A stretch of 64,000 nucleotides of DNA from Methanolobus sediminis (GTDB lineage Archaea > Halobacteriota > Methanosarcinia > Methanosarcinales > Methanosarcinaceae). The stretch spans positions 1,364,001 to 1,428,000 of the forward strand of contig NZ_CP133592.1 of assembly GCF_031312595.1 (NCBI RefSeq), given 5' to 3'. Made by a program: the position numbers and the translations under genes. Of this stretch, positions 1 to 9,544 are shown piece by piece. Numbering within the stretch: the stretch's first letter is position 1; every line of letters starts with the position of its first letter. The notes under the pieces were generated by a model. It had not been told where the DNA came from and ran no database searches. It was given only the letters and a program-made list of their open reading frames with translations.

Positions 1-2
1 TC

Positions 3-227
3 AAAGGTGATATGGATGGAATACAGACTGCTGAGGAGATACGCAAGAAATTTGATATTCCTATCATATTCCTGACAGCATATTCTGATGATAAGGTGCT
101 GGAAAGGGCAAAGAAAACAGAACCATACGGCTATATCGTCAAGCCGTTCAAGGCAAATGATCTGAAAAGCAATATCGAGATAGCCCTTTACAGGTTTGGG
201 ATGGGCCGGAAGGAAAACGTGGAATAG
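3..227 (+). CDS. Response regulator receiver domain, C-terminal part (cut by window edge)
   Basis: This is the C-terminal two thirds of a CheY-like receiver domain, whose beginning lies before the window. The visible part keeps the loop after the phospho-acceptor Asp ([10 protein letters not shown]), the conserved switch Thr at the end of strand 4 (IIFLTAYSD) and the conserved Lys-Pro pair (GYIVKPF). No output domain follows: the protein ends about 15 residues after the last helix, so it is either a single-domain regulator or the terminal receiver of a larger signalling protein. The stop is TAG, with a TAA six codons later. In a pyrrolysine-using organism a small amount of readthrough is possible. 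The partner kinase cannot be seen. Confidence 0.85.
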   Translation, partial: KGDMDGIQTAEEIRKKFDIPIIFLTAYSDDKVLERAKKTEPYGYIVKPFKANDLKSNIEIALYRFGMGRKENVE

Positions 228-239
228 TTTAACTGGAAT

Positions 240-284
240 GACAGCTAAATTACCAATTCAAGAAACGGACGGTAGGTTCTAATG
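240..284 (+). other. Possible 14-codon upstream ORF coupled to the next gene
   Basis: A short ORF (MTAKLPIQETDGRF) ends with TAA that overlaps the ATG of the regulator gene (TAATG). No clear Shine-Dalgarno site precedes it, so it may be chance. If translated, it would couple initiation of the following gene. Confidence 0.2.
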
Positions 285-1067
285 AAAAGTTCCCTTGTCG
301 ATGTTATCCTCAATTCTGAAAAACGCAAGAACGTTCTTTTGCTCCTCATTGAAGGACAGAAGAGCCGTGAGGAGATCAAAACAAGTCTGAATGTGACTTC
401 CACTGCACTTATTCCGCAGATCAAGATACTCAAAGAACACGGGCTTGTTATACAGAACGGAGACTACTATATATTGACAAATATGGGAGAAGTTCTTGTA
501 GAGAACATGCTGCCACTTCTGAATGTTGTAGAGGTCTTTGAGGAAAACAGTGATTACTGGCAGAACCGCAATCTTAACGGAATACCCAAGCCACTGCTGA
601 AGAGATTCGGCGAACTTGGTAACTGCTTAATTATAGAACCTGACCTGAATTACCTGTTCGAATTCCCAAAAGAGTTCACTGAGAACATAGCAAAATCAGA
701 ATATATCATGGCTTTCAATGCCTACTTCCATCCAGAATATCCTGCTATGTACTCTAAACTTGCTGAGAAGGGAATCGATATCTCACTTATTTTCACAGAT
801 TCTGTCTATGAGAGAATGCAACAGGATTTTGCAGAGGAGATATCAAAGTTCAATAGTTTTGAAACCACAGAACTGAGGGTTTCCAACGAAAAGTCCGGAC
901 TTGCAACCTTAGTAAGTACAGACCGTTTCCTGTTCCTTTGTTTCTTCAACGAACAGGGACAATACGACCACACCATACTCATGAGCTTTGACAGCAATGC
1001 ACTTGAGTGGAGTAGGGAACTATTCGATTACTACAAAGATAAGTCAAAAGTAGTTGATAAAAACTGA
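282..1067 (+). CDS. Winged-HTH transcriptional regulator, FilR1/Msr-type
   Basis: A 261-residue protein with an ArsR/MarR-like winged helix in the first 85 residues (EEIKTSLNVTSTALIPQIK is the recognition region, followed by the GLVIQNGDYYILTNMG wing) and a C-terminal domain of about 150 residues typical of the methanogen FilR1/DUF1724 regulators. In Methanosarcina, members of this family (the Msr proteins) control methanol and methylamine methyltransferase genes. Here it lies 0.1 kb from a convergent permease gene and 2.4 kb from the pyl operon, so control of methylamine metabolism is a reasonable inference. The sequence alone does not prove the target. Start: the ATG at 282 overlaps the TAA of a short upstream ORF, and the Shine-Dalgarno signal is weak. 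Confidence 0.8.
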   Translation: MKSSLVDVILNSEKRKNVLLLLIEGQKSREEIKTSLNVTSTALIPQIKILKEHGLVIQNGDYYILTNMGEVLVENMLPLLNVVEVFEENSDYWQNRNLNGIPKPLLKRFGELGNCLIIEPDLNYLFEFPKEFTENIAKSEYIMAFNAYFHPEYPAMYSKLAEKGIDISLIFTDSVYERMQQDFAEEISKFNSFETTELRVSNEKSGLATLVSTDRFLFLCFFNEQGQYDHTILMSFDSNALEWSRELFDYYKDKSKVVDKN

Positions 1068-1104
1068 TTCTATTCTAGAATTCTGTCTTTTGATGACTTA
1101 TAGC

Positions 1105-1160
1105 TGTTTAAAAAAGAAAAAGTGCCTGATAACTGAATATCAGGATTCAGTGTTACTCTT
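1105..1160. terminator. Bidirectional terminator hairpin between convergent genes
   Basis: A 7-bp stem (CCTGATA at 1125-1131 with TATCAGG at 1138-1144) lies between the convergent regulator and permease genes. It is flanked by A-rich sequence on the left, which gives a T-rich tail on the minus strand, and by T-rich sequence on the right. Confidence 0.5.
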
Positions 1161-1167
1161 TTTATTT

Positions 1168-2706
1168 TTAGTCTTCTACAGGAACAGGTTCTGGTTCAAA
1201 TATTCCATGCTCCCTGTGTACTGCACTAACAGCAGGCATTCTGTTCCTTCTCTCACGCTGGGAGTATATCCAGAGTGGGATAAAGAGACAGAGCATGGAG
1301 AATCCTACACCAGTTGTTGCCCATCCAAGTTCAAGACTGTTAAGGTAGATGATACCTATCAGGAAGAATGGTGTGTTCAGTATAGTAGTTGCCAGAGCAA
1401 CACCCTTCCATCCTCTTGGAGCCTTGAAAGGTCTGTCCAGCTTTGAAAGTTCAGGGTCGTTCCTGACCTTTACATAGGTGTAAAGACTGATACCATTGGC
1501 ACAGATGTAACCGATGGCAGAGGCTGCAAGGATAGCTGTTGGCGTTCCAAGAAGAATGAGACACATGTTGAAAGCTGCATCAGCTATCATTGCGTTCATT
1601 GGATGGCCGTGCTTGTTCAACTTACTCAAAAATACTGGCAGGTTGCCTTCAACTGACATTGAATATATGGAACGTGCAGATGAAAGGAAAGCTGTCTGGA
1701 TAATGAGAAGCATTGCACCTATCAGCATTATAATTGAAATGGAAGCACCAATAGGACCAAGTGCCATGTTTGCCAGTGGAAGCATTGGTGAGATAGGTTC
1801 TGCAAGAACCCCGTCAACTCCAAGAGCACCGATTACGGATGTCTGTACGAGTACATAAAGAACAAGGCATATTGCTCCACAAACAAGAAGTGCCTTTGGA
1901 ATATCGGAATTTGGCTTCTTGTATTCAGGGCCATAGATAGCAGCGGTTTCCCATGCAGCAGCACTCCATTCAGCCATTGCAAGAAGTCCGAGAAGGATCA
2001 GGATGTGTTCCCAGTCCCAGCTCCAGTCTGTTGGGAACCATGAACTTGTGATGTTTGACATCTGGAAATCGCCTGTGAAGAATGGTGCAATAGTGATTAC
2101 CAGAAGAGGCACCAGGGAAATAGCAGCTAAGATCATTCCAGCGGCTGCTCCGTTCTTGAGTCCCTTTGAATTAATGATCGCAAGGGTACCGAAAATGAAA
2201 CCTCCTACTACAAGTGCCATAAGTGTTGAGTTTATTCCTGCAATTGCAGGGACCATTCCCTGAAGATAATCTGAGATCAGAATTGCATAGATAGCAAGGA
2301 CAGGACTCCAGCCGAACCAGTAGCTCCAGGCACTGAAACCGCCTATGAACTTACCTAATTTGAACTTTCCTTTGTTGTTCTTGTCCTTATCTGAACCAAA
2401 GACAGTTTGGGTATAACCTGGAAGACCCGAAGCTTTTGGGAAGACAGTTGCAAGTTCTCCGAACGCGAAATTCTGCAAAAATCCAAGAAGAACCGTTGCT
2501 CCCCAGATAACTATTGCAAAAGACCACACGTAACTTGTAAGATATCCGATGGAAGGAAGGATAAGCAAAGGAACACCAAGTGCTATTGCAAGACCCTGTT
2601 TCCAGTCAATTGACCTCTCAAGTTCCTGTGGGTCACATATATTCTTAGCACACTGGGCACCGTGTTCCCAGTCTATTCCCGGGGATGAATCTGTTTTGTT
2701 GCTCAT
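1168..2706 (-). CDS. APC-superfamily permease, probable methylamine permease
   Basis: A 512-residue multi-pass membrane protein of the amino acid/polyamine/organocation type, with about 12 hydrophobic segments and a hydrophilic N-terminus. Methanosarcina genes annotated as methylamine permeases (mtmP, mttP) are of this general class. Divergence from pylS and the amber-containing leader ORF directly upstream support a methylamine substrate, but substrate choice is inference. Start: I choose ATG at 2706 (MSNKTDSS...) rather than the longer ATG at 2742. It overlaps the TGA of the upstream mini-ORF as ATGA, the classic arrangement for translational coupling, and a GGGGTG stretch lies 5 bases before it. 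The stop is TAA. Confidence 0.8.
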   Translation of the reverse strand: MSNKTDSSPGIDWEHGAQCAKNICDPQELERSIDWKQGLAIALGVPLLILPSIGYLTSYVWSFAIVIWGATVLLGFLQNFAFGELATVFPKASGLPGYTQTVFGSDKDKNNKGKFKLGKFIGGFSAWSYWFGWSPVLAIYAILISDYLQGMVPAIAGINSTLMALVVGGFIFGTLAIINSKGLKNGAAAGMILAAISLVPLLVITIAPFFTGDFQMSNITSSWFPTDWSWDWEHILILLGLLAMAEWSAAAWETAAIYGPEYKKPNSDIPKALLVCGAICLVLYVLVQTSVIGALGVDGVLAEPISPMLPLANMALGPIGASISIIMLIGAMLLIIQTAFLSSARSIYSMSVEGNLPVFLSKLNKHGHPMNAMIADAAFNMCLILLGTPTAILAASAIGYICANGISLYTYVKVRNDPELSKLDRPFKAPRGWKGVALATTILNTPFFLIGIIYLNSLELGWATTGVGFSMLCLFIPLWIYSQRERRNRMPAVSAVHREHGIFEPEPVPVED

Positions 2707-2852
2707 GCACACACCCCGGGATACTCCGCACCTGTGTTGCATAAGAAGGGCATACCCATCGGGTTGCCGTTTTCAAACTATATTCCATTTACAAGACAAT
2801 TCTCAAGGACATCATAGTCCATGAATTCCTTCATAGTTGTTTCTTTGCTCAT
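2703..2852 (-). CDS. Amber-containing 49-codon leader ORF, candidate pyrrolysine leader peptide
   Basis: From ATG at 2852 this reads 24 codons (MSKETTMKEFMDYDVLENCL, then VNGI), an in-frame TAG at 2780-2778, then 24 more codons (FENGNPMGMPFLCNTGAEYP, then GVCA) to TGA at 2705-2703. That TGA overlaps the permease ATG. A strong Shine-Dalgarno site (GAGGT) sits 6 to 7 bases before the ATG. The residues round the TAG, VNGI-[UAG]-FENGNPMGMP, resemble the pyrrolysine site of dimethylamine methyltransferase MtbB as I remember it (VDGI-O-VGVGDPLGMP). A stable hairpin follows the TAG. If UAG is read as pyrrolysine, ribosomes reach the permease start; if not, they stop about 70 bases short. It could instead be an mtbB remnant. 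Translation is not proven. Confidence 0.55.
2749..2768 (-). promoter_or_regulatory. Hairpin 9 nt downstream of leader UAG (PYLIS-like position)
   Basis: On the minus strand GGCA-ACCC, loop GAT, GGGT-A-TGCC forms an 8-bp stem with one bulged A. It begins nine bases after the in-frame UAG, roughly where a stem-loop called PYLIS lies after the UAG of mtmB. It may favour UAG readthrough or simply pause ribosomes. Confidence 0.45.
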
Positions 2853-2905
2853 AATTCTACCTCAGAATCTATGATTGTATAATCAATTAGCATTCAATAA
2901 CGCTA

Positions 2906-2915
2906 GATATATAAG
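2906..2915 (-). promoter_or_regulatory. Candidate TATA box for leader ORF and permease
   Basis: The minus-strand sequence CTTATATATC lies about 55 bases upstream of the leader ORF ATG, fitting an archaeal TATA box with a short 5' leader. A second AT-rich candidate (minus strand AAAATATAAG) lies at 2934-2943. Confidence 0.4.
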
Positions 2916-3107
2916 TCGATGTCCAGTACACTACTTATATTTTGCGGATATATGCTTCCTTTCATTAATATTTAAGGATTACGAAAGAATAACTATATAC
3001 TCCTTTCTATAGAAGTAAAATATGATATTGTGTTCTCATCCTCTGTATAGAAAAAGTCTACTGCACATGTTTTTTGACAGTAGCAGCGAAATATTAAACC
3101 GCCTTTG

Positions 3108-3134
3108 TAAGATTACAACGCCGTTGTAATCTTA
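3108..3134. promoter_or_regulatory. Perfect 27-bp palindrome, candidate operator
   Basis: TAAGATTACAACG at 3108-3120 is followed by one central C and its exact reverse complement at 3122-3134. It sits between the divergent promoters of the permease leader and the pyl operon and is not followed by a T-run in the usual terminator form. It most likely binds a dimeric regulator or forms a hairpin in a transcript. The FilR1/Msr-type regulator at 282 is a possible partner by proximity only. Confidence 0.5.
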
Positions 3135-3185
3135 AGTAAGGTTTAGGATAAATAGCCACAAACGATTCTACTTCTTAGTAGTAAT

Positions 3186-3228
3186 GATCAGGTTTTTCCG
3201 TCAATATACGGTAGCAACAGACCTGATC
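3186..3228. other. Two-tier stem-loop in the divergent intergenic region
   Basis: GATCAGGT at 3186-3193 pairs with ACCTGATC at 3221-3228. Inside, CCGT (3198-3201) pairs with ACGG (3208-3211) round a CAATAT loop. It is too short for a tRNA and has no tRNA landmarks. It may be a small RNA or a regulator site, and which strand is transcribed is unclear. Confidence 0.35.
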
Positions 3229-3292
3229 TCAGTCAAATAAAAAACGTAATCAAAAACTATATATACTACAATATTTTTCTGCATTTAGAAAA

Positions 3293-3301
3293 CTTTAAAT
3301 A
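3293..3301 (+). promoter_or_regulatory. Candidate TATA box for the pyl operon
   Basis: CTTTAAATA preceded by GAAAA resembles an archaeal BRE/TATA pair and would give a leader of roughly 185 bases before pylS. A competing candidate, CTATATATA, lies at 3257-3265. Confidence 0.4.
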
Positions 3302-3413
3302 CAGAAGATTATGAGCAATATATATATATGTCGATGACTAAGATTAAAATGTTCCTGTAATCTGACAAGATTCAGGAAATTAACCCGATAACAAAATCAA
3401 CGGAAGCAAAATC

Positions 3414-4870
<1,457 letters not shown>

Positions 4871-4879
4871 GGTGGAACC

Positions 4880-5971
4880 ATGATAAAGGATATTAATTAC
4901 TGGGATCTTGACATTATTGCTGAAAATATAATAAACGGACAGAAGCTCACCGACGACAACCTAAGAGAGCTCCTTTCCCTGACAGAAGAAGAAGACATCG
5001 AAAAGCTGCAATACGTTGCAAGAAAAGTGAAGGAACGCTATTTCGGGAACAGGGTATTCCTCTACAGCTTTGTTTACTTCTCAACCCACTGCAAGAACAA
5101 CTGTGCTTTCTGTTACTACAACAGATGCAACGAAATACAGCGCTATCGCCTTGATCTGGAAGAGATCCGCAGCATAGCAAGAGCCATCAAGAACGAAACC
5201 ATCCACATGGTAGACCTTACCATGGGAGAGGACCCTTATTTCCATAATAATCCTGAAAAGTTCGTTGATGTTGTAAAAGCAGTAAAGGAAGAAACAGGTC
5301 TTCCAATAATGATCTCTCCTGGAGTTATGGATGACAGAACTCTCAGCAGGCTGCATGAAAGCGGTGCTAATTTCCTTGCACTCTATCAGGAAACACATGA
5401 TGAAGAACTCTACCGGAAACTGAGGGTAGGACAATCCTTTGATGAAAGGAACCATGCCAGGGAATTTGCCAGAACCAACGGTTACTGTGTTGAAGACGGA
5501 ATCCTCACAGGTGTTGGAAACGATATCGAATCAACCATAATTTCACTTAGAGGAATGCAAAAGGGAAATCCTGACATGGTTCGTGTCATGACCTTTGTTC
5601 CACAGGAAGGAACACCTCTTGAACTGGTGACACAGCAGTCCAGCCTTGCGGAGCTGAAGATTATCTCAGTCCTGAGACTGATGTTCCCTGACAAACTCAT
5701 ACCTGCATCCCTTGACCTTGAAGGAATCGATGGCATGGTAGACCGCCTGAATGCAGGTGCAAATGTTGTCACATCTATAATATCCGCAGATTCCTCACTT
5801 GAAGGCGTTGTCAACTATGACAGGGAACTTGAGGAAAGGGACAGGGACTCAAAGAGCGTTATCAAGCGCCTGAAAAGCATGGGTATGGAACCTGCAAGCC
5901 AGGCTGAGTTTAACAGGATACTCGAAAAGCAGCATGTAACTCCTGTAAGAATCCCGGTGGCCGCACTATGA
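4880..5971 (+). CDS. pylB: 3-methylornithine synthase (lysine mutase), radical SAM
   Basis: PylB converts L-lysine to (3R)-3-methyl-D-ornithine, the first step of pyrrolysine synthesis. The radical-SAM cluster motif CKNNCAFC has Cys at 71, 75 and 78. The remainder follows the TIM-barrel pattern of the PylB/BioB-like family, with 363 residues being the normal length. A GAGGTGG Shine-Dalgarno lies just before the ATG. The stop overlaps the pylC start (ATGA), so pylB and pylC are probably translationally coupled. Confidence 0.97.
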   Translation: MIKDINYWDLDIIAENIINGQKLTDDNLRELLSLTEEEDIEKLQYVARKVKERYFGNRVFLYSFVYFSTHCKNNCAFCYYNRCNEIQRYRLDLEEIRSIARAIKNETIHMVDLTMGEDPYFHNNPEKFVDVVKAVKEETGLPIMISPGVMDDRTLSRLHESGANFLALYQETHDEELYRKLRVGQSFDERNHAREFARTNGYCVEDGILTGVGNDIESTIISLRGMQKGNPDMVRVMTFVPQEGTPLELVTQQSSLAELKIISVLRLMFPDKLIPASLDLEGIDGMVDRLNAGANVVTSIISADSSLEGVVNYDRELEERDRDSKSVIKRLKSMGMEPASQAEFNRILEKQHVTPVRIPVAAL

Positions 5972-7071
5972 CATCAATATGCATAATAGGTGGCAAGCTC
6001 CAGGGTTTTGAGTTCACTTATCTTGCACACAAGGCAGGTATGAATGTAGTGCTTGTGGACCGCAGGGAAAAGCCTCTCATACGCAAGGTTGTTGACAGTT
6101 TTCAATGCTTTGATGTTGTCAAAGAACCTGAAAAACTGATAGAACTCTCAGAAAATGTGGATGCTATCATCCCTGTGAATGAGAACCTTGAGACAATAGA
6201 GTTCCTCAGGGATATAAAGGACAAGCTTGCATGTCCTGTGCTATTTGATTTTGATGCCTATCATATCAGTATGGACAAGAAGCGATCTAAGGACTATTTT
6301 AAGTCAATCAATATACCAACTCCTGCGGACAAGCCAACAAGCCCGCCATATTTCGTGAAGCCTCCATGTGAGAGCAGCAGCATCGGGACATCTATAATAT
6401 ATGATGACGAGGGTCTGGAAGGACTTGACCCTTCAATGCTCATCGAGGAATATGTTGAGGGTGATGTGATTTCCCTTGAAGTGATTGGTGATGGAACTCA
6501 CTTTTCAGTTGTAAAGGAAACGAAGATCCATATCGATGGCACCTACGACTGCCACATGGTTACTCCTATTGATAATTATCCTGAGTTCAGGAAAATAACC
6601 TATGAGCTCGCAAAGAACCTCAATCTCCGGGGAATAATGGACGTTGAAGCAATAGACAGCTCCAGGGGACTCAAGGTACTGGAAATAGATGCAAGGTTCC
6701 CAAGCCAGACTCCCACAGCTGTTTATCATTCTACCGGGGTCAATCTTGTGGAGATGCTCATGCAGGCATTTCTTGGAGAAGTTCAGGAAACTGACATGGT
6801 TCCTGAAACTAACTATTGCATTTACGAGCACCTTTTACTTGAAAATGGAGAACTGAAACCTGTTGGAGAGCATGTGCTCTCACAGGGAGACGAATATGTG
6901 CAGTTCCATGAATCAGAAGGACTTGAGATATTCGAATCCAAGGGAGAGAACAAGAACAGTGTTTTCACCCTGATAAGCTACGGAACTGACAGGGAAGAGA
7001 CTGAAAAAATAAGACAGAGCGGAATGGAAATGATCATCGGTCATTTCCTGAACAGAGAACAGGAGGAATAA
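5968..7071 (+). CDS. pylC: 3-methylornithine--L-lysine ligase, ATP-grasp
   Basis: PylC joins 3-methyl-D-ornithine to the epsilon-amino group of L-lysine with ATP. The N-terminus has a Rossmann-like preATP-grasp fold (SICIIGGKLQGFE), followed by the ATP-grasp core with a FVKPPCESSSIG nucleotide loop and a metal-binding segment near KVLEIDARFPSQTPT. The length of 367 is typical. It overlaps pylB by 4 bases and ends 2 bases before the ATG of pylD, in one operon. Confidence 0.96.
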   Translation: MTSICIIGGKLQGFEFTYLAHKAGMNVVLVDRREKPLIRKVVDSFQCFDVVKEPEKLIELSENVDAIIPVNENLETIEFLRDIKDKLACPVLFDFDAYHISMDKKRSKDYFKSINIPTPADKPTSPPYFVKPPCESSSIGTSIIYDDEGLEGLDPSMLIEEYVEGDVISLEVIGDGTHFSVVKETKIHIDGTYDCHMVTPIDNYPEFRKITYELAKNLNLRGIMDVEAIDSSRGLKVLEIDARFPSQTPTAVYHSTGVNLVEMLMQAFLGEVQETDMVPETNYCIYEHLLLENGELKPVGEHVLSQGDEYVQFHESEGLEIFESKGENKNSVFTLISYGTDREETEKIRQSGMEMIIGHFLNREQEE

Positions 7072-7073
7072 AA

Positions 7074-7859
7074 ATGGCACTTTTAACACCGGAAGACCTT
7101 GAGAACCTTTCAATGCAACTTGAAGAGAACGATGAGATTGCAAAAAGGGTTACTGGTCTTGATATCAGAGGTATATGCGAAGCATTATACGGTACAGAAC
7201 CCGGTACTGAGAAAGTAGGAATTATTCCAATCACTGCTGGTAATGGTGTCATCAGTAATTTCACATCTTCACTCCTGTTCATAGTCCGGTATTTCGGCTT
7301 TGAAGGTTTCATAACAGAACACCCTGATGTCACAGGCTATTATGAAGCAGTTTCTCAGGGTGCTGATATTATAATGATGGCAGATGACCACATCTTCACC
7401 GCCCACAACCTGAGAAATGAAAAGATAGTTAGCAATCATGTTGCAACTGGTGTGGTATATGCTGATATCGCTTCCAGATACAAGGAAGCCACATCAAAAG
7501 ATATACTTGTAATCGGACTCGGAAGAGTAGGTTATGCAGGTGCCTGCCATCTTGTGAATAAGGGATTCAATGTCTATGCATGCGATCCGAACAAGGAATT
7601 CCTGCAGAAGGCTGTGAATGAACTGGGAATCAATCCCTATTGCAGCGATGACAGGAAGAAGTTTTCAATGGTCTTTGAGGCAACACCAAATGCAAACACC
7701 ATATCCGAAGGTATGATCGAGGAAAGGTGTCTTGTCTCAACCCCTGGAATTCCCTGCGGACTTCCACCTGAAATCGGACAGAAGTATCATGTTGATCTTG
7801 TAATGGAGCCTCTTGTAATTGGAGTGGCTTCAATGCTGTATTCTGTGATCCAGAATTAA
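7074..7859 (+). CDS. pylD: Pyrrolysine synthase (dehydrogenase)
   Basis: PylD oxidises 3-methylornithinyl-lysine so that it cyclises to pyrrolysine. The 261-residue protein has an N-terminal helical half and a C-terminal Rossmann domain with the dinucleotide motif VIGLGRVGYAG at about residues 144-154. AGGAGGAA lies just upstream of the ATG at 7074 and overlaps the pylC stop. A 44-base gap separates it from ramA, with its own weak Shine-Dalgarno (GGAGTGCTGAG). Confidence 0.96.
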   Translation: MALLTPEDLENLSMQLEENDEIAKRVTGLDIRGICEALYGTEPGTEKVGIIPITAGNGVISNFTSSLLFIVRYFGFEGFITEHPDVTGYYEAVSQGADIIMMADDHIFTAHNLRNEKIVSNHVATGVVYADIASRYKEATSKDILVIGLGRVGYAGACHLVNKGFNVYACDPNKEFLQKAVNELGINPYCSDDRKKFSMVFEATPNANTISEGMIEERCLVSTPGIPCGLPPEIGQKYHVDLVMEPLVIGVASMLYSVIQN

Positions 7860-7903
7860 AATTGTAAGTATTAAGTCTAAATTGGAAATGGAGTGCTGAG
7901 AAA

Positions 7904-9526
7904 ATGTATGTGATTTCCCTTGACCTTGGAACAAGTGGTTTCAGGTCACAGCTTATCGATCTTGAGAAACAGGAAACTGTAAAGACTGTGATCACAATGG
8001 GACACCCGCTTCCTGGTGGAAATGTAATGGACCACCTTGATTTCGCTATTGTCACCGGAACGGATGTAGCCCACAGGCTGATGATCGAAACAGTAAAGGA
8101 GATACTGATAAAATTCAATGTCGAGCCTGAGAAGATACAGCGCATAGCGGTCTGCGGTAATCCCATACAACTCTCACTTTTCCAGAACATGGAGATAAGA
8201 GACCTTGCATACGCAGGTGAGAACAAACAGGCATCTCTTGGAGTCAAGGATGTGAAAAGGGATGCGAGGATATTCCCTGCCAACGAGCTCTTCGGGGATA
8301 TCTATCCAATGGATAACTGTGAGATAATAGTCCCACCTGCCATCAAGCATGAGATAGGTGCAGATGCCCTTGCAATGATGCTGGAAACTGATTTTATTCA
8401 CCAGACTGAACCCTGTCTTGTTACTGATTACGGCACCAATGCCGAGATGGCACTCAAAATTGGCGAGAGAATAATAACTGCAAGTGCAGCCGCTGGTCCT
8501 GCAATAGAGGGACAGGGAATTGCATGCGGAATGCTTGCAGGTCCGGGAGCTATCAGTGATGTGAATAGCGAAGGTGACTGGTGGCGGCTCACCATACTGG
8601 ATGATACAATGACTCCCATTAAGGGGCCGCTTGTTGACCCTATTACCGGAGATTGTATCGAAGGGTGTATTGTGAGGCCAAAGGGAATCACAGGCACTGG
8701 TGTTATCTCTACAATAGCACTTGCCCTGAAGGAAGGACTTATAGAAAAACTGCCACATCTTCCCAATGGCAAGCTCATACTGGGAAATAATATCGTTATC
8801 AGTGATAAGGATGTGGAGGAGGTGGGCAAGGCTATCGGAGCTATCAGAGCCGCACACATGACACTTATGGTGGAATCCGGAATGAAATATGAGGACCTGA
8901 GATATTCCTACATGTCCGGAGCAACAGGTACCTATGTGGATGCTGACAAGGCAAGACATATCGGTTCAGTACCCGGTTTCTCAAAAGGTATAGTCCAGTT
9001 CGGTAACACCTCCATAGGCCTTGCAAGGAAGATAGCCATTGACAGATCCAAGCTTGATGAGGTCATAGATATTGCAAAGAAGATACAGGCTGACCATCTG
9101 ATGATGGCCACAAGTGAGACATTCAAGGACATATACGTCTGTGAACTTTCAACATGGCAGCATGGAATGCCTGCCGAGATGTATGCTCAGATGCTGGAAA
9201 TGTATGGTATTCCTGTATTCCCGCAGGACCTGGAAAAAGTGGATATTGAAAAAAGGGTTTCAAGAGATATCGACGATGTGGGCTATCTAGGTCTTGATAT
9301 TGTAAAGGATATCGGAATCACACTTGAAGCTCCCGTAGAAAAATGCATACTCTGTCAGGAGTGTGTGGAAGAATGTCCCGAGGATGCACTGGAAATAATT
9401 GAGGAAAACGGTGCAAGGATCGTCAATATCGATAGTCAGCATTGTCTTGGTACGAGCTGCAGACGTTGTGTAACGATCTGTCCTGAGCAGACAATGAAAC
9501 ATTCATTGTTGAAGATAAAGGAATAG
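7904..9526 (+). CDS. ramA: Methylamine corrinoid protein reductive activase RamA
   Basis: RamA reduces Co(II) corrinoid proteins of the methylamine methyltransferase systems to Co(I) in an ATP-dependent reaction. The N-terminus starts with the actin-like ATPase signature ISLDLGTSGFR, and the C-terminal 70 residues carry two 4Fe-4S motifs (CILCQECVEEC and CLGTSCRRCVTIC). The length of 540 fits the M. barkeri protein. The gene lies immediately after pylD, so the machinery for making pyrrolysine and for activating the Pyl-dependent enzymes may be co-expressed. The stop is TAG, five codons before an in-frame TAA, so readthrough would add only five residues beyond the amber position. An 18-base perfect palindrome follows directly. 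Confidence 0.95.
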   Translation: MYVISLDLGTSGFRSQLIDLEKQETVKTVITMGHPLPGGNVMDHLDFAIVTGTDVAHRLMIETVKEILIKFNVEPEKIQRIAVCGNPIQLSLFQNMEIRDLAYAGENKQASLGVKDVKRDARIFPANELFGDIYPMDNCEIIVPPAIKHEIGADALAMMLETDFIHQTEPCLVTDYGTNAEMALKIGERIITASAAAGPAIEGQGIACGMLAGPGAISDVNSEGDWWRLTILDDTMTPIKGPLVDPITGDCIEGCIVRPKGITGTGVISTIALALKEGLIEKLPHLPNGKLILGNNIVISDKDVEEVGKAIGAIRAAHMTLMVESGMKYEDLRYSYMSGATGTYVDADKARHIGSVPGFSKGIVQFGNTSIGLARKIAIDRSKLDEVIDIAKKIQADHLMMATSETFKDIYVCELSTWQHGMPAEMYAQMLEMYGIPVFPQDLEKVDIEKRVSRDIDDVGYLGLDIVKDIGITLEAPVEKCILCQECVEECPEDALEIIEENGARIVNIDSQHCLGTSCRRCVTICPEQTMKHSLLKIKE

Positions 9527-9544
9527 TTAATGATAAATCATTAA
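9527..9544. terminator. Palindrome immediately after the ramA stop
   Basis: TTAATGAT-AA-ATCATTAA is a perfect inverted repeat adjoining the TAG stop of ramA, at the convergent junction with polB. It lacks a long T-run, so it may be a 3'-end stabilising hairpin rather than a strict terminator. Confidence 0.35.

Noticed and set aside
2549-2824. 91-codon plus-strand ORF over the permease leader
   Set aside because: It is antisense to the permease and the leader ORF and lacks a Shine-Dalgarno.
3186-3228. Reading the stem-loop as tRNA-Pyl
   Set aside because: Only 43 bases, without anticodon arm or T-arm landmarks.
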